This document shows, one piece after another, positions 36,843 through 46,444 of a stretch of 64,000 bases of DNA; positions within the stretch are counted from its first letter, which is position 1, and each line of letters opens with the position of its first letter. The stretch is from the NCBI GenBank assembly GCA_016201205.1, contig JACQDF010000219.1, positions 1-64,000 on the forward strand, in the 5' to 3' direction. The DNA comes from Acidobacteriota bacterium (lineage in GTDB: Bacteria > Acidobacteriota > Terriglobia > Bryobacterales > Bryobacteraceae). Under the pieces are notes generated by a model. The model did not search any database and was not told the DNA's origin. It was given only the letters and a program-made list of their open reading frames with translations. The position numbers and the translations under genes are program-made.

Positions 36843-37781
36843 CTAAGTCTTTCGGACGCGATATCCCGCCTCCTCAATGGCCTTTTCCATCTGTGCGGGT
36901 GTTGCTGAATGAGGGTCGTAGTCGATCTCGGCTTTCTTGTGCTCGAACGAAACCGCAGCCTTCCGAACGCCCGCCACTGCCTTCAATTTGTTCTCGACCG
37001 CGGTTGCGCAAGCCGCACAGTCCACACCCTCGACCACAAACGTCGCGTGCGCGACGGCGGATGCCTGGACCGTGCGTCCCGCAGCTCCGAGGGAACCGCC
37101 GGAAAGCAGAAAGTCCGCCACCGCGCCCGAGTAGTACGGAAAAGCGGCAAACAGAATGACTGCGGCCGTGACCAGCCACAGCGCCAGCCGGCCGGATCGC
37201 CGCGTGGACGGCATGGCACAGGCGGAGCCGGGCGCGCAGTCCGCCACTCTGGGCCGATAAGCGAAATAGAACCCCACCCCCAGCAGTCCAAACGTCAGAG
37301 CCAGCAGGTACGGTCTCCAGGCCGCAAACAACGCCGATGCGCCGAGAATAGAGAATCCCGTCAGCGCGAAAACGATGGGAAGAATGCAGCAGAAGCTGGC
37401 GACAATCGCGGCGGCAACGGAGCCCGCCATCAGCAGCGGGGCGCGCGTCGATTTCTGTCCGGCCCCCGCTGGCTGAGCCTCGCGGAGCGCCTGGCGAATC
37501 ATTTCGCCTGATGGCAAACCCTCTCTCCGGCCGCCCACTATGTACGTCCTGCACATCATTCCGTATTCCCGCGCTGAACGGGCGGCCGGTTCCACATCAA
37601 GGCCGTTGACGCGGATACTCGGCGACCCCATAAAGCCCAGCGCCTGAGCGGTCGCATCGTCGGGGACATTCACTTCGGAAACCTGGGCCGAGATGCCCTC
37701 TTCCTTCAGCACGTCCCGTACTCGTTCGACGGCTGGTTTGTGGTTGGGGCACCCGTCAAAATATAGAATTTCGATTTTCAT
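36843..37781 (-). CDS. Thioredoxin-like domain - MerT membrane domain - HMA domain tripartite fusion
   Basis: Internal ATG at 37781: MKIEILYFDGCPNHKPAVERVRDVLKEEG...GSPSIRVNGLDVEPAA; MerT-like GSVAAAIVASFCCILPIVFALTGFSILGASALFAAWRPYLLALTFG; C-terminal FVVEGVDCAACATAVENKLKAVAGVRKAAVSFEHKKAEIDYDP. Confidence 0.85.
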   Translation of the reverse strand: MKIEILYFDGCPNHKPAVERVRDVLKEEGISAQVSEVNVPDDATAQALGFMGSPSIRVNGLDVEPAARSAREYGMMCRTYIVGGRREGLPSGEMIRQALREAQPAGAGQKSTRAPLLMAGSVAAAIVASFCCILPIVFALTGFSILGASALFAAWRPYLLALTFGLLGVGFYFAYRPRVADCAPGSACAMPSTRRSGRLALWLVTAAVILFAAFPYYSGAVADFLLSGGSLGAAGRTVQASAVAHATFVVEGVDCAACATAVENKLKAVAGVRKAAVSFEHKKAEIDYDPHSATPAQMEKAIEEAGYRVRKT

Positions 37782-37794
37782 CGTATGAACTCTC

Positions 37795-38244
37795 CTAACC
37801 TCCCGTTGCCCGGCTGATCTCCTCAAGGACGGGGCAGCAGCCTTCATGGGACATGCCGCTTGTCTTCAAACCCCGGTCGCATTTGCGCAAAGCGACTCTT
37901 AAGCCGTGCTCCAGCGTCTGCAGCTCTTCGATCTTTTTCACCACGCGGGCCAACTTCTGCTCCAGCAGTTCCTTGACGTGGGAGCACGCAGGAACGTCTT
38001 CACCTCGCAGGATCAGCAGCTCCCGAATCTCATCCAGCGAAAAGCCCAGCTCCTGGCATTTGCGAATGAACCGTAAGGCTTGAATCTCGCGTGGGCCGAA
38101 CAGGCGAAAGCCCCCCTCGGTCCGCGCCGAGCGTCTCAACAACCCTTCTTTTTCGTAGAACCGTATCGTGTCGATGCTCAGGCCGGTCTCCCGGGCGACC
38201 TGACCGATCTTTACCGCCGCGCTCACCTGTCTTTTTGTTCCCAT
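37795..38244 (-). CDS. merR: MerR-family regulator (mercury responsive)
   Basis: VSAAVKIGQVARETGLSIDTIRFYEKEGLLRRSARTEGGFRLFGPREIQALRFI; Cys residues ACSHV / KCDRG / EGCCPV. Start could be ATG 38244 or GTG 38226. Confidence 0.9.
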   Translation of the reverse strand: MGTKRQVSAAVKIGQVARETGLSIDTIRFYEKEGLLRRSARTEGGFRLFGPREIQALRFIRKCQELGFSLDEIRELLILRGEDVPACSHVKELLEQKLARVVKKIEELQTLEHGLRVALRKCDRGLKTSGMSHEGCCPVLEEISRATGG

Positions 38245-38248
38245 GCAT

Positions 38249-38280
38249 AGAATACACTCTGGAGGCGACTCCAGAGTCAA
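38249..38280 (-). promoter_or_regulatory. MerR-type promoter: -35 TTGACT, 20-bp spacer, -10 TATTCT, with dyad ACTCTGGA-N6-TCCAGAGT
   Basis: Minus strand TTGACTCTGGAGTCGCCTCCAGAGTGTATTCT; the 8-bp inverted repeat (38256-38277) overlaps the -35 end and fills the spacer. Confidence 0.75.
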
Positions 38281-38781
38281 GCCCCTGAAGCAAAAAAAGT
38301 TTTATTTCGCCGCTCCAAGCGAGCGCGGTGAGGACGCGGATAACGGAACCTGCGATGGGGTGCTGGCGTACCACATCGACAAAGGGAAAATCGATGGAAC
38401 CGATGTCTCCGGCCTGAGCCTTGGCCTGGTGGCTCACATCCCGGGCAACATCCTGCAAGGCAACTGGCGGATCGTTGTCTTCATGGACGATAAGGCGAGC
38501 CCGCAACAGCAGGAGGCGATCCTCAACGCCTGGACCGGGAAACTGGGAGGTCCCCTCGCCGACATGGCCAAGCTCGTCGGCGAGGTAATCGCGGTGGATA
38601 TAGGAGCCCCTCCGGCAACGTGACCACTCTGAACGAGAGCATTTTTTCCACCATCCCGGGTTCGCCGGCCTACGTCAGCAAGGCTTCGCACTTTCGGAGG
38701 CAGGGAAGCAAGTACGGGCTCCGCGACATCGACCTCAAGAACAACAATGCCATCCAGGGTTCGTTCCGCTTCGTGGCCTGA
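38281..38781 (+). pseudogene. Decayed DUF1326 gene (5'-truncated, internal deletion/frameshift)
   Basis: NGTCDGVLAYHIDKGKIDGTDVSGLSLGLVAHIPGNILQGNWRIVVFMDDKASPQQQEAILNAWTGKLGGPLADMAKLVGEVIAV then frameshift; C-terminus NVTTLNESIFSTIPGSPAYVSKASHFRRQGSKYGLRDIDLKNNNAIQGSFRFVA. Confidence 0.7.
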
Positions 38782-39529
38782 CGCCGTTCTCACGGCCGTT
38801 CTTGGCGCCCTCGTTGTGCTTGCCTGGTGGTCATTGTGGCTGTGGGGCCGCTCGCCGCAGGGACACGCGCTGTTGCACGGCTCCGCCCATGCGGGGATGG
38901 CTGCGGCCGATCCCCTGCGGTTCGGCCTGATCTTCATCACCGGCTGGACGCTGATGACGGTCGCGATGATGCTGCCTACCAGCGTTCCGCTGCTGGTGCT
39001 GTTCCAGCGCATGATCCACGGGCGGGGCACGGTGGCGTGGTTGCTGGCCGTGGTGATCTTCGGCTACCTCGTCGTGTGGGCGCTGGTCGGAGCAGGTTTG
39101 CAGGCGCTGAACTGGCTGCTACAAGCAGGCGCCGTCAGGATCGCCTGGCCCGCCGCCGCACCCTGGATCGGCGCCGCCGCGATCCTGACCATCGCGGGGC
39201 TGTACCAATTCTCTTCGCTAAAGTACGCGTGCCTGGAGAAATGCCGGTCGCCTCTCTCGTTCCTGATCGCCCGCTGGCAGGGGGGTAACGAATCTCTGCA
39301 GGCACTGCGGCTCGGGGCTGCCCACGGACTGTTCTGCGTAGGCTGCTGCTGGTCGCTGATGCTATTGATGTTCGTAGTGGGCGCCGGGAGCCTTGGCGGG
39401 ATGCTGGTATTGGGCGTGGTGATGGCCGTCGAGAAGAATTTCACGTGGGGACGCCAGGTGAGCGCGCCGCTCGGAGTGCTGCTGCTGGTCGGGGCCGCGG
39501 CGGCACTGGTCGCCGGGGTCCGCACCTGA
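38747..39529 (+). CDS. DUF2182 membrane protein
   Basis: WTLMTVAMMLPTSVPLLVLFQRM, QFSSLKYACLEKCRSPLSFL, GAAHGLFCVGCCWSLMLLMFVVG. Confidence 0.85.
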   Translation: MPSRVRSASWPDAVLTAVLGALVVLAWWSLWLWGRSPQGHALLHGSAHAGMAAADPLRFGLIFITGWTLMTVAMMLPTSVPLLVLFQRMIHGRGTVAWLLAVVIFGYLVVWALVGAGLQALNWLLQAGAVRIAWPAAAPWIGAAAILTIAGLYQFSSLKYACLEKCRSPLSFLIARWQGGNESLQALRLGAAHGLFCVGCCWSLMLLMFVVGAGSLGGMLVLGVVMAVEKNFTWGRQVSAPLGVLLLVGAAAALVAGVRT

Positions 39530-39623
39530 AAGTCAGTCGTTCTCGCAATGTCCAAGGACGTCCTCGCCGGAACGATAACCTTCACCCCGGATCAGGCGAA
39601 TACACTGGGGGAGGGCAGCCTCG

Positions 39624-40721
39624 ATGGTCCGGCTATTGGCTTGCACACTGTTCGTCACCGTTGCCTTGCAGGCGCAACTGTCGCCGGGCAAATGGAAGAC
39701 AGACCTCTCAAAGAAGTCGATCGACCTCGCGGAATTCCGAAGCGGCGGTCCGCCCAAAGATGGAATCCCCGCGATCGATGATCCGAAATTCGTAGCTGTT
39801 CATCAGGCCTCGGCCTGGCTGAATCCCAAGGAGCCGGTGCTCGCGGTCAATCTCAGCGGCGAGTCGCGTGCGTACCCGCTTCAGATTCTGATCTGGCACG
39901 AGCTGGTGAATGACCGAATTGGCGACATTCCAATTCTGGTGAGCTACTGCCCTCTCTGCAACAGTGCCATCGTCTTCGACCGCCGAATCGAGGGGGAAGT
40001 CCACGATTTTGGTGTTTCCGGCATGCTGCGCCACAGCGACATGGTCATGTACGACCGCCAGACCGACTCTCTGTGGCAACAGCTCACAGGCGAAGCGATC
40101 GTCGGAAGCATGACCGGCCGGAAGATCGAGATCCTTCCGAGCCAGGTTGTCGCGTTTGCAACGTTCGCAAAGAGCTCGCCGGCCGGCAAGGTCTTGAGCC
40201 GCGACACCGGCCATAATCGGGCCTACGGACAAAATCCGTATGCTGGATACGAGTTCGGGGACAGGCCGCTCTTTCCGGCACCCTCGCGGCGCCGGACTGG
40301 GCTGCGCCCCATGGAACGGCTTGTCACTGTCGAGGTCGGTAAGACAACCAAAGCATATCCATTCTCAGCTCTTCGCTCGCGTCGGGTTGTCGAGGACAAG
40401 ATCAGGGACACTCGTTACGTGGTTTTCTTTGAAGAGGGCACGGTGACGGCACTGGATCAGCGTGACATCGCCAGATCGCGGGACGTTGGGGCGGCCGGTG
40501 TTTTCACTTCCGAGCTCGAGGGGCGGCGCCTGAGCTTTCGCCACAAAGACGGCAAGATCGTTGACAAAGAGACCGGCAGTGTCTGGAACGTTCTTGGCGT
40601 GGCGACAGAGGGCACTCTCACCGGCAAGCGATTGACGCCGATCCCCCACGGCACCTACTTCGCCTTCGCCTGGCTGGCGTTCCGCCCGGACACGCAGATT
40701 GTGGGCGAGCGGGTCCCCTAG
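39624..40721 (+). CDS. DUF3179 domain protein (secreted)
   Basis: SRAYPLQILIWHELVNDRIGDIPILVSYCPLCNSAIVFDRRIEGEVHDFGVSGMLRHSDMVMYDRQTDSLWQQLTGEAIVG. Confidence 0.88.
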   Translation: MVRLLACTLFVTVALQAQLSPGKWKTDLSKKSIDLAEFRSGGPPKDGIPAIDDPKFVAVHQASAWLNPKEPVLAVNLSGESRAYPLQILIWHELVNDRIGDIPILVSYCPLCNSAIVFDRRIEGEVHDFGVSGMLRHSDMVMYDRQTDSLWQQLTGEAIVGSMTGRKIEILPSQVVAFATFAKSSPAGKVLSRDTGHNRAYGQNPYAGYEFGDRPLFPAPSRRRTGLRPMERLVTVEVGKTTKAYPFSALRSRRVVEDKIRDTRYVVFFEEGTVTALDQRDIARSRDVGAAGVFTSELEGRRLSFRHKDGKIVDKETGSVWNVLGVATEGTLTGKRLTPIPHGTYFAFAWLAFRPDTQIVGERVP

Positions 40722-40801
40722 CCTCAAGCGGGGGAAGCAGGTGGCAGTCGCTCAAGATAAATCCGGCCGGCTCGCGCGTTGTAATAACGGAAGGGCGGAC
40801 T

Positions 40802-41350
40802 GTGAAGATCGTTCCTTTTCGATCATCGCCGGAGAACGCGGTCGAACGCCAGCACGTGGCGGAGGTGCTGGTGGCCATCCTCGATTCGCTGTATTCGACC
40901 TCCGTCCGAATGACCGGGAACGCCCAGGCGGCAGAAGACCTGGTACAAGAAGCCTCCCGAAAGGTAGTCCAATCCGCCCGGATGCTTCGCGAGCGCCGGA
41001 ACATCCGGGCATGGATTTTCAAAGTGCTTCTCAACTCCATTCGGGATTACTTGCGCAGACAGAAGCTTTGGCGGGAAGTCGACCTCGATGCCGGCGACTC
41101 CGACTTCACCGTTTCTCCGGTCGCCACCGCCATGCACGACGTACGTAAGGCGCTGGCCAGGCTTGCTCCTCCACTCCGCGCCGTGGTGCTGTTGATCGAC
41201 ATAGAAGAGTTCACGATTTCCGAGGCGGCCGGGATTCTGAAGATCCCGCCTGGCACGGCCGCGTCGCGGCTGGCACGGGCGCACCGCGAGCTGCGGGAGC
41301 AGTTGGGTGCTTATCGAGCGAAGGTTCCGCGCGAGGGAGGTGTACTATGA
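40802..41350 (+). CDS. ECF-type RNA polymerase sigma factor
   Basis: NAQAAEDLVQEASRKVVQSARMLRERRNIRAWIFKVLLNSIRDYLRRQ; EEFTISEAAGILKIPPGTAASRLARAHRELREQL. Confidence 0.9.
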   Translation: MKIVPFRSSPENAVERQHVAEVLVAILDSLYSTSVRMTGNAQAAEDLVQEASRKVVQSARMLRERRNIRAWIFKVLLNSIRDYLRRQKLWREVDLDAGDSDFTVSPVATAMHDVRKALARLAPPLRAVVLLIDIEEFTISEAAGILKIPPGTAASRLARAHRELREQLGAYRAKVPREGGVL

Positions 41351-42108
41351 ACTGCGAGCGCGTCAGGAAACTCCTTTATCCGACCCCGGCCAAATGCGAG
41401 GTTACCGTGGAACACGCCGAGGCCATGGCGCATCTGCGTTCGTGCGAGGCCTGCCGGAAAACGATTGACGCCCGCGCGGACTGGTCACGTGAACTACAGG
41501 CAGGTTTTCCCACGGAGAAGGCCCCGGATCGCTTGCGGCTGAAAATTGGTGCAATCGTTGCGGCGTCTCGACCAGCCCTGTTGTCCAGCCGGGTGGTGCA
41601 GGCGATGGCGGCAGCAGCGGTCGTGCTGGCAGTGCTGGCCGGCTGGCTCGTAAGCCGCGCCACTTCGCAGGCGTTTTTCCGCGCGATCTGCGAAGATCAC
41701 GCGAAGTATCTGAGCGGTGAGTCCCAACTTGCATCGGGCGATCCGAGACAGCTCGAATCCTGGTTCCGTGACAAGACGGATTTCGGAGTCCGCGTGCCGT
41801 TGCTCGGAACGTCCGAGTTGCTCGGCGCACGGCTCTGCTTCCTCAAGGAGCACAAGGCTGCGCTTGTCTTTTATCGGAAGGACAACCGGCCCGTGTCGTT
41901 GTTCCAGCTAAACGCAAGGGATGTGCGCCTCAGCGGCCTGGAGCGGTCCGTGATCGATGGCGCACCCCTATGGCGGATGTCCTATCGGGGCTTCGCACTG
42001 GCAGCCTTCGAGCAGCGTGGCGTCCTGAACGTTCTTGTGTCAGACCTGCGCGAAAGCGAATTGCTGCAACTCGCCTCGACAGCGCGAATCGAATCCGCCG
42101 GCTACTGA
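41347..42108 (+). CDS. Membrane-anchored anti-sigma-like protein
   Basis: N-terminal HAEAMAHLRSCEACRKTID zinc-finger-like motif, one TM (VVQAMAAAAVVLAVLAGWLV); ATGA overlap with the ECF gene. Confidence 0.78.
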   Translation: MNCERVRKLLYPTPAKCEVTVEHAEAMAHLRSCEACRKTIDARADWSRELQAGFPTEKAPDRLRLKIGAIVAASRPALLSSRVVQAMAAAAVVLAVLAGWLVSRATSQAFFRAICEDHAKYLSGESQLASGDPRQLESWFRDKTDFGVRVPLLGTSELLGARLCFLKEHKAALVFYRKDNRPVSLFQLNARDVRLSGLERSVIDGAPLWRMSYRGFALAAFEQRGVLNVLVSDLRESELLQLASTARIESAGY

Positions 42109-42119
42109 GGAAATGGGAG

Positions 42120-45100
42120 ATGGTCCGAGGCTCGCTCAAAAACCCGTACGCTGTGGTGATCGGCGCACTCACCGTGATTCTGCTCGGCGGCGTCGCCATG
42201 AGTCGAATCCCAACCGACATCCTCCCCACCTTCAAGACACCGGCCGTACAGATCCTGACGCTTTATCCCGGAATGCCGGCGGAGGTCATGGAGAGGGACA
42301 TCACGACGAGACTGGAGCGGTGGACCGGGCAGGCGAATGGCGTCGCCCGCCAGGAGTCGCGTTCCATGATTGGAGTGAGCGTCGTTCGGGACTACTTCAG
42401 GCCGGACATCGATCCCAATACGGCGATGTCGCAGGTATCCTCGCTGGCGATTTCCGACCTCTACTATCTGCCGCCAGGCACCATCCCGCCGATGGTGATG
42501 CCATTCGATCCCACTGCGACGCTGCCGCTGGCTCTGCTGAGCGTGAGCAGTCCGATGTTCGACGAAACGCGGCTCTATGATGTCGCCTACTTCGACCTGC
42601 GGAACCGGCTCCAGGGAATCTCGGGCGTGATCGCACCCGCCGTGTATGGCGGCAGGATCAGACGCATCCTGGCGTACGTCGACCGCGACCGTTTGGAAAG
42701 CCGCCGGCTTTCTCCAATGGACGTGGTGCAGACGCTTCAGTTGTTCAACACGTTGATCCCAACCGGCAACGCCAAGATCGGCGATTTCGACTATCAGGTG
42801 AATGCCAACGGAATGGTCCCGCACGTTGCCGAGATGAACGGCTTTCCCGTGAAGATTGACGAGCGAGGCGCGCCGGTCTTCATCCGCGACGTTGCCAAGG
42901 TCGAGGACTCACATCAGATCCAAACCAACATTGTCCACGTCAATGGCAAGCGACAGGTCTACATCCCAATCTACCGGCAGCCAGGCGCCAATACGATTGG
43001 CGTGGTCGAGGGGGTCAAGTCGGCGATTGCCGGCATCCTGACGCGTCTGCCCAAGGGCATCCACCTCGATGTCGTCTTCGATCAGTCCATTTATGTGCGG
43101 AAGGCAATTCAGAGCCTCCGAAACGAGGTCATTCTCGGCGCCTTTCTTGCCGGAGTCATGATCCTTGTGTTCATCGGGAGTTTTCGGTCGACGGCTGCGA
43201 TTCTGCTGTCGATCCCTCTGTCGATTCTCGCGGCCGTGATTGGCCTTTATTTCACCGACAACAGCCTCAATGTGATGACGCTGGGCGGCCTGGCGCTGGC
43301 GGTAGGCCGCCTGGTGGATGACTCCATCGTCGTACTCGAAAATACGCACCGGCACCTTGCGATGGGTAAGCCGCCGGAGGTAGCGACCCTGGAAGCCGCC
43401 GAAGAGGTTCGGATGCCGATCCTGGTGGCCACCATCGCCACGATCGTGGTTTTCGCCCCGGTGGTTTTCTTGAGCGGAATCGGCAGATTCCTGTTTACGC
43501 CGCTCGCGCTGAGCGTCACCTTCGCGATGATCGTCTCCTACATTGTCGCCGTGACTGTTGTACCCGCCTATTGCTCCCGCTTCCTTCGCCATAGAGCCCG
43601 CAATGCCAGACCCCGTCTGTTTGACCGAGTCTACGAGCGGTTCAAAGGCGGTTATGTGAGCACCCTGCGCCGGGCACTCGATCGCAAGCTCGCTGTCCTG
43701 CTTGCGATCGTCGTGGTGGTGGGCGGATCGGGCCTTCTCTTTCCACTGATCGGCAGGGAGTTGTTTCCGCAGGTCGACTCCGGACAGTTCAGCATCCTTA
43801 TGCGTGCTCCTTCCGGGACCCGAATCGAACGAACCGAGTCTCACGTAACAAATGTGGAGCGGGTGATTCGCCAAGCGATCACGGAATCCGACTTGCTAAT
43901 GCTCATCTCCAACACCGGAGTCCTCTACGATTGGCCCGCCGCCTACACGCCCAATGCCGGCCCGATGGACTCCTACCTCATGGTTCAGCTCGCCGAAGAT
44001 CACCGCGTGCCCACACTCGAGTATGTACGGCGGCTGCGCAAGCTTCTTGGTGAGAAGTTCCCGTTTGTCGAGTTCTCTTTCGAGACCGGAGGCCTGATCC
44101 GCTCGGCGACTACGATGGGCCTCCCGAGTCCCATCAACATTCAGGTGGAGGGGAACCAGCTCGGAATTGCCCGCGAAACCGCGAGCAAGATCGCCGATGA
44201 AATTCGCGGCATTCGCGGCCTCGTGGACGTGCGAGTTCATCAGCGCCTCGATTATCCCCAACTTTCGCTCGATATCGATCGGACCAAGGCCGGCCTGCTG
44301 GGAGTCAACGCCGTTGAAACCGTGAAGAACATCGTCACCGGACTAAACTCCAGCGTCAACTTCAACCCCGCTTTCTGGATCGACGAGCGGAACGGGAATC
44401 ACTACTTTGTCGGCGTTCAATATCGGGAAGAGGATATCCGCTCGCTCGATACCCTGTTCGACATCCCGATTACCGGCCTGGCGCAGCAGCGCACCGGCGC
44501 CGCTTTTCGAAACCTGCATCGGGCGGCGCCTCGGGCCCCGGAAGCCGATGGCGCCCGGCCCGTGTTGTTGCGCAATTTCGCCTCGATCAGCCGGACCTCG
44601 GCTCCCACGGAAGTAAACCATCACAACATCACGCGGGTGATTGACCTATACGCCGGCGTCGACGGCCGCGACGTTGGCTCCGTCTCCGCCGAAATCGAAG
44701 AGCGGCTCGCGGTGAAGAAATGGCCGGAAGGCTATTTCGTGCGGATGCGGGGTGAGGTCGCATCCATGAGGGAGTCGTTCCAGGGGCTGGCGTTTGGCTT
44801 CGTTTTGGCGGTCGTGCTGATTTACTTCGTCATGACGCCGTTGTTCCGCAGCTTCCTCGATCCGCTGATCGTCATGCTGGCCGTTCCGCTGGGGCTCGCC
44901 GGCGTGCTCTGGATTCTCTTCGTCACAGGGACGACGCTCAATATTCAATCGTTCATGGGAACGATCTTCATGGTTGGAATCGCACAATCCAACAGCACGT
45001 TGCTGGTGGAATTTGCCAATCGTCTGCGCGACGCCGGCATGCCGCCTCGCGACGCCGTTGTCGAGGCTGCGGGAACGCGTCTCCGTCCGATTCTGATGAC

Positions 45101-45254
45101 TGCGGGCGCGGCTTTGATCGCCTTGCTGCCGGCCGCGCTGAACGCCGGCGACCCGGCTGCTCCACTGGCACGCGCCGTTATCGGCGGTCTGGCGTCGTCA
45201 ACCCTGCTGACCTTGATCGCGGTGCCGCTCCTCTACCTGGAGTTAAAGAAGTGA
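42120..45254 (+). CDS. RND efflux transporter permease (AcrB/MdtC/heavy-metal-efflux superfamily)
   Basis: Internal ATG at 42120: MVRGSLKNPYAVVIGALTVILLGGVAMSRIPTDILPTFKTPAVQILTLYPG; GLALAVGRLVDDSIVVLENTHRHL; C-terminal TRLRPILMTAGAALIALLPAAL. Confidence 0.92.
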   Translation: MVRGSLKNPYAVVIGALTVILLGGVAMSRIPTDILPTFKTPAVQILTLYPGMPAEVMERDITTRLERWTGQANGVARQESRSMIGVSVVRDYFRPDIDPNTAMSQVSSLAISDLYYLPPGTIPPMVMPFDPTATLPLALLSVSSPMFDETRLYDVAYFDLRNRLQGISGVIAPAVYGGRIRRILAYVDRDRLESRRLSPMDVVQTLQLFNTLIPTGNAKIGDFDYQVNANGMVPHVAEMNGFPVKIDERGAPVFIRDVAKVEDSHQIQTNIVHVNGKRQVYIPIYRQPGANTIGVVEGVKSAIAGILTRLPKGIHLDVVFDQSIYVRKAIQSLRNEVILGAFLAGVMILVFIGSFRSTAAILLSIPLSILAAVIGLYFTDNSLNVMTLGGLALAVGRLVDDSIVVLENTHRHLAMGKPPEVATLEAAEEVRMPILVATIATIVVFAPVVFLSGIGRFLFTPLALSVTFAMIVSYIVAVTVVPAYCSRFLRHRARNARPRLFDRVYERFKGGYVSTLRRALDRKLAVLLAIVVVVGGSGLLFPLIGRELFPQVDSGQFSILMRAPSGTRIERTESHVTNVERVIRQAITESDLLMLISNTGVLYDWPAAYTPNAGPMDSYLMVQLAEDHRVPTLEYVRRLRKLLGEKFPFVEFSFETGGLIRSATTMGLPSPINIQVEGNQLGIARETASKIADEIRGIRGLVDVRVHQRLDYPQLSLDIDRTKAGLLGVNAVETVKNIVTGLNSSVNFNPAFWIDERNGNHYFVGVQYREEDIRSLDTLFDIPITGLAQQRTGAAFRNLHRAAPRAPEADGARPVLLRNFASISRTSAPTEVNHHNITRVIDLYAGVDGRDVGSVSAEIEERLAVKKWPEGYFVRMRGEVASMRESFQGLAFGFVLAVVLIYFVMTPLFRSFLDPLIVMLAVPLGLAGVLWILFVTGTTLNIQSFMGTIFMVGIAQSNSTLLVEFANRLRDAGMPPRDAVVEAAGTRLRPILMTAGAALIALLPAALNAGDPAAPLARAVIGGLASSTLLTLIAVPLLYLELKK

Positions 45255-46444
45255 AGACTCTTTCGTTATGGCTGTTATTCGTAAGCGTGGGCCTGACCAG
45301 CGCCTGCTCGAGAGGGGTAAAAGGGCAAGCGCCTGCCGCGGAACGAGCCGCCGCCGTGGTGACGGTGTCCACGGCCAAGCCCCAACGGCGCGAACTGGTG
45401 GACCACCTCGACCTGACAGCCACGCTTGCACCCTACGAACAGGTCACCATCTACGCTCGGGTCTCCGGGTACCTGAAATCTATTGCCGTCGACATCGGCG
45501 ACCACGTCAGGCGCGGTCAGATGATCGCGGTTCTTGAGACACCCGAGATGGAAGCCGAGATCGAAGCGAAGCGGGCCTCGCTGCTCAAGGCTCAGGCCGC
45601 TGTCGAGCAATCTCGTGCTGTAGTCGATCAGATGCGAGCGGAGGCCGAATTCGCTGCGATCAGTTTCAAGCGCCTGAAAGCGGTTCATGATCGAGACGCT
45701 GACATACTTCCGGAGCAGGATGTCGATCAGGCACGCGCTGCCCTCGGAGTCGCGGACGGCAAGTGGAGGGCCTCCGAGACTCAGGTCAAAGTGTCGGAAG
45801 CCGCCGTCCGAGCGGCCCAAGCGGAGATTTCGACACTCGAGGCGGTGATCCGGTACGCCCGCCTCGAGGCGCCCATCGACGGGGTGGTCACCGAGCGGTT
45901 CGTCGATCCCGGCGATCTGATTCAAACCGCTTCCGCATCGCGGACGCAGTCGGCGCCGATTGTCACGATGGCTCGCATCGATCGGCTGCGTGTGGTTTTC
46001 GACGTGCCCGAATCCGCCGCCTCTCGCGTGCATGCGGGATCAGCGGCGACGGTCCGCGCGGAGAGCGCAGATGTCGAGGCGACGCCTTCCCGGATCACAC
46101 GCGTGGCAGGCGCTCTAAGTGCCGCGAGCCGCACCATGCGCGCCGAAATCGAGTTGGCAAATCCGCGGGAGCGGCTTCGTCCCGGGTCCACCGCCAAGGT
46201 ATCGCTGGCGGTTGGCGCTACTTCCGGTGCGATCACGGTGCCGGTCGCCGCACTGCGCTCCGAGGGGACCCAGCGGGTCGTCTACTGCGTCGAGCGCGGG
46301 CTCGCAAAACGAGTATCCGTCAAGACCGGTCTTGAATCCGCGGAATGGGTGCAGGTTGTGGCTGGGCTTTCCGGCGATGAGGAAGTGATTCTCCAGGCGG
46401 CTGGGACGCTTACTGACGGCACGGCAGTCAAGGTGGAGAAATGA
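45251..46444 (+). CDS. RND efflux periplasmic adaptor (HlyD/CusB-like lipoprotein)
   Basis: VSVGLTSACSRG lipobox; VSGYLKSIAVDIGDHVRRGQMIAVLETPEMEAEIEAKRA; GTGA overlap. Confidence 0.9.
   Translation: MKTLSLWLLFVSVGLTSACSRGVKGQAPAAERAAAVVTVSTAKPQRRELVDHLDLTATLAPYEQVTIYARVSGYLKSIAVDIGDHVRRGQMIAVLETPEMEAEIEAKRASLLKAQAAVEQSRAVVDQMRAEAEFAAISFKRLKAVHDRDADILPEQDVDQARAALGVADGKWRASETQVKVSEAAVRAAQAEISTLEAVIRYARLEAPIDGVVTERFVDPGDLIQTASASRTQSAPIVTMARIDRLRVVFDVPESAASRVHAGSAATVRAESADVEATPSRITRVAGALSAASRTMRAEIELANPRERLRPGSTAKVSLAVGATSGAITVPVAALRSEGTQRVVYCVERGLAKRVSVKTGLESAEWVQVVAGLSGDEEVILQAAGTLTDGTAVKVEK

Noticed and set aside
38281-38781. DUF1326 in-frame TGA as a Sec codon
   Set aside because: Two TGAs close together, not at Cys positions, and homology continues in a different frame, so this is a deletion/frameshift.
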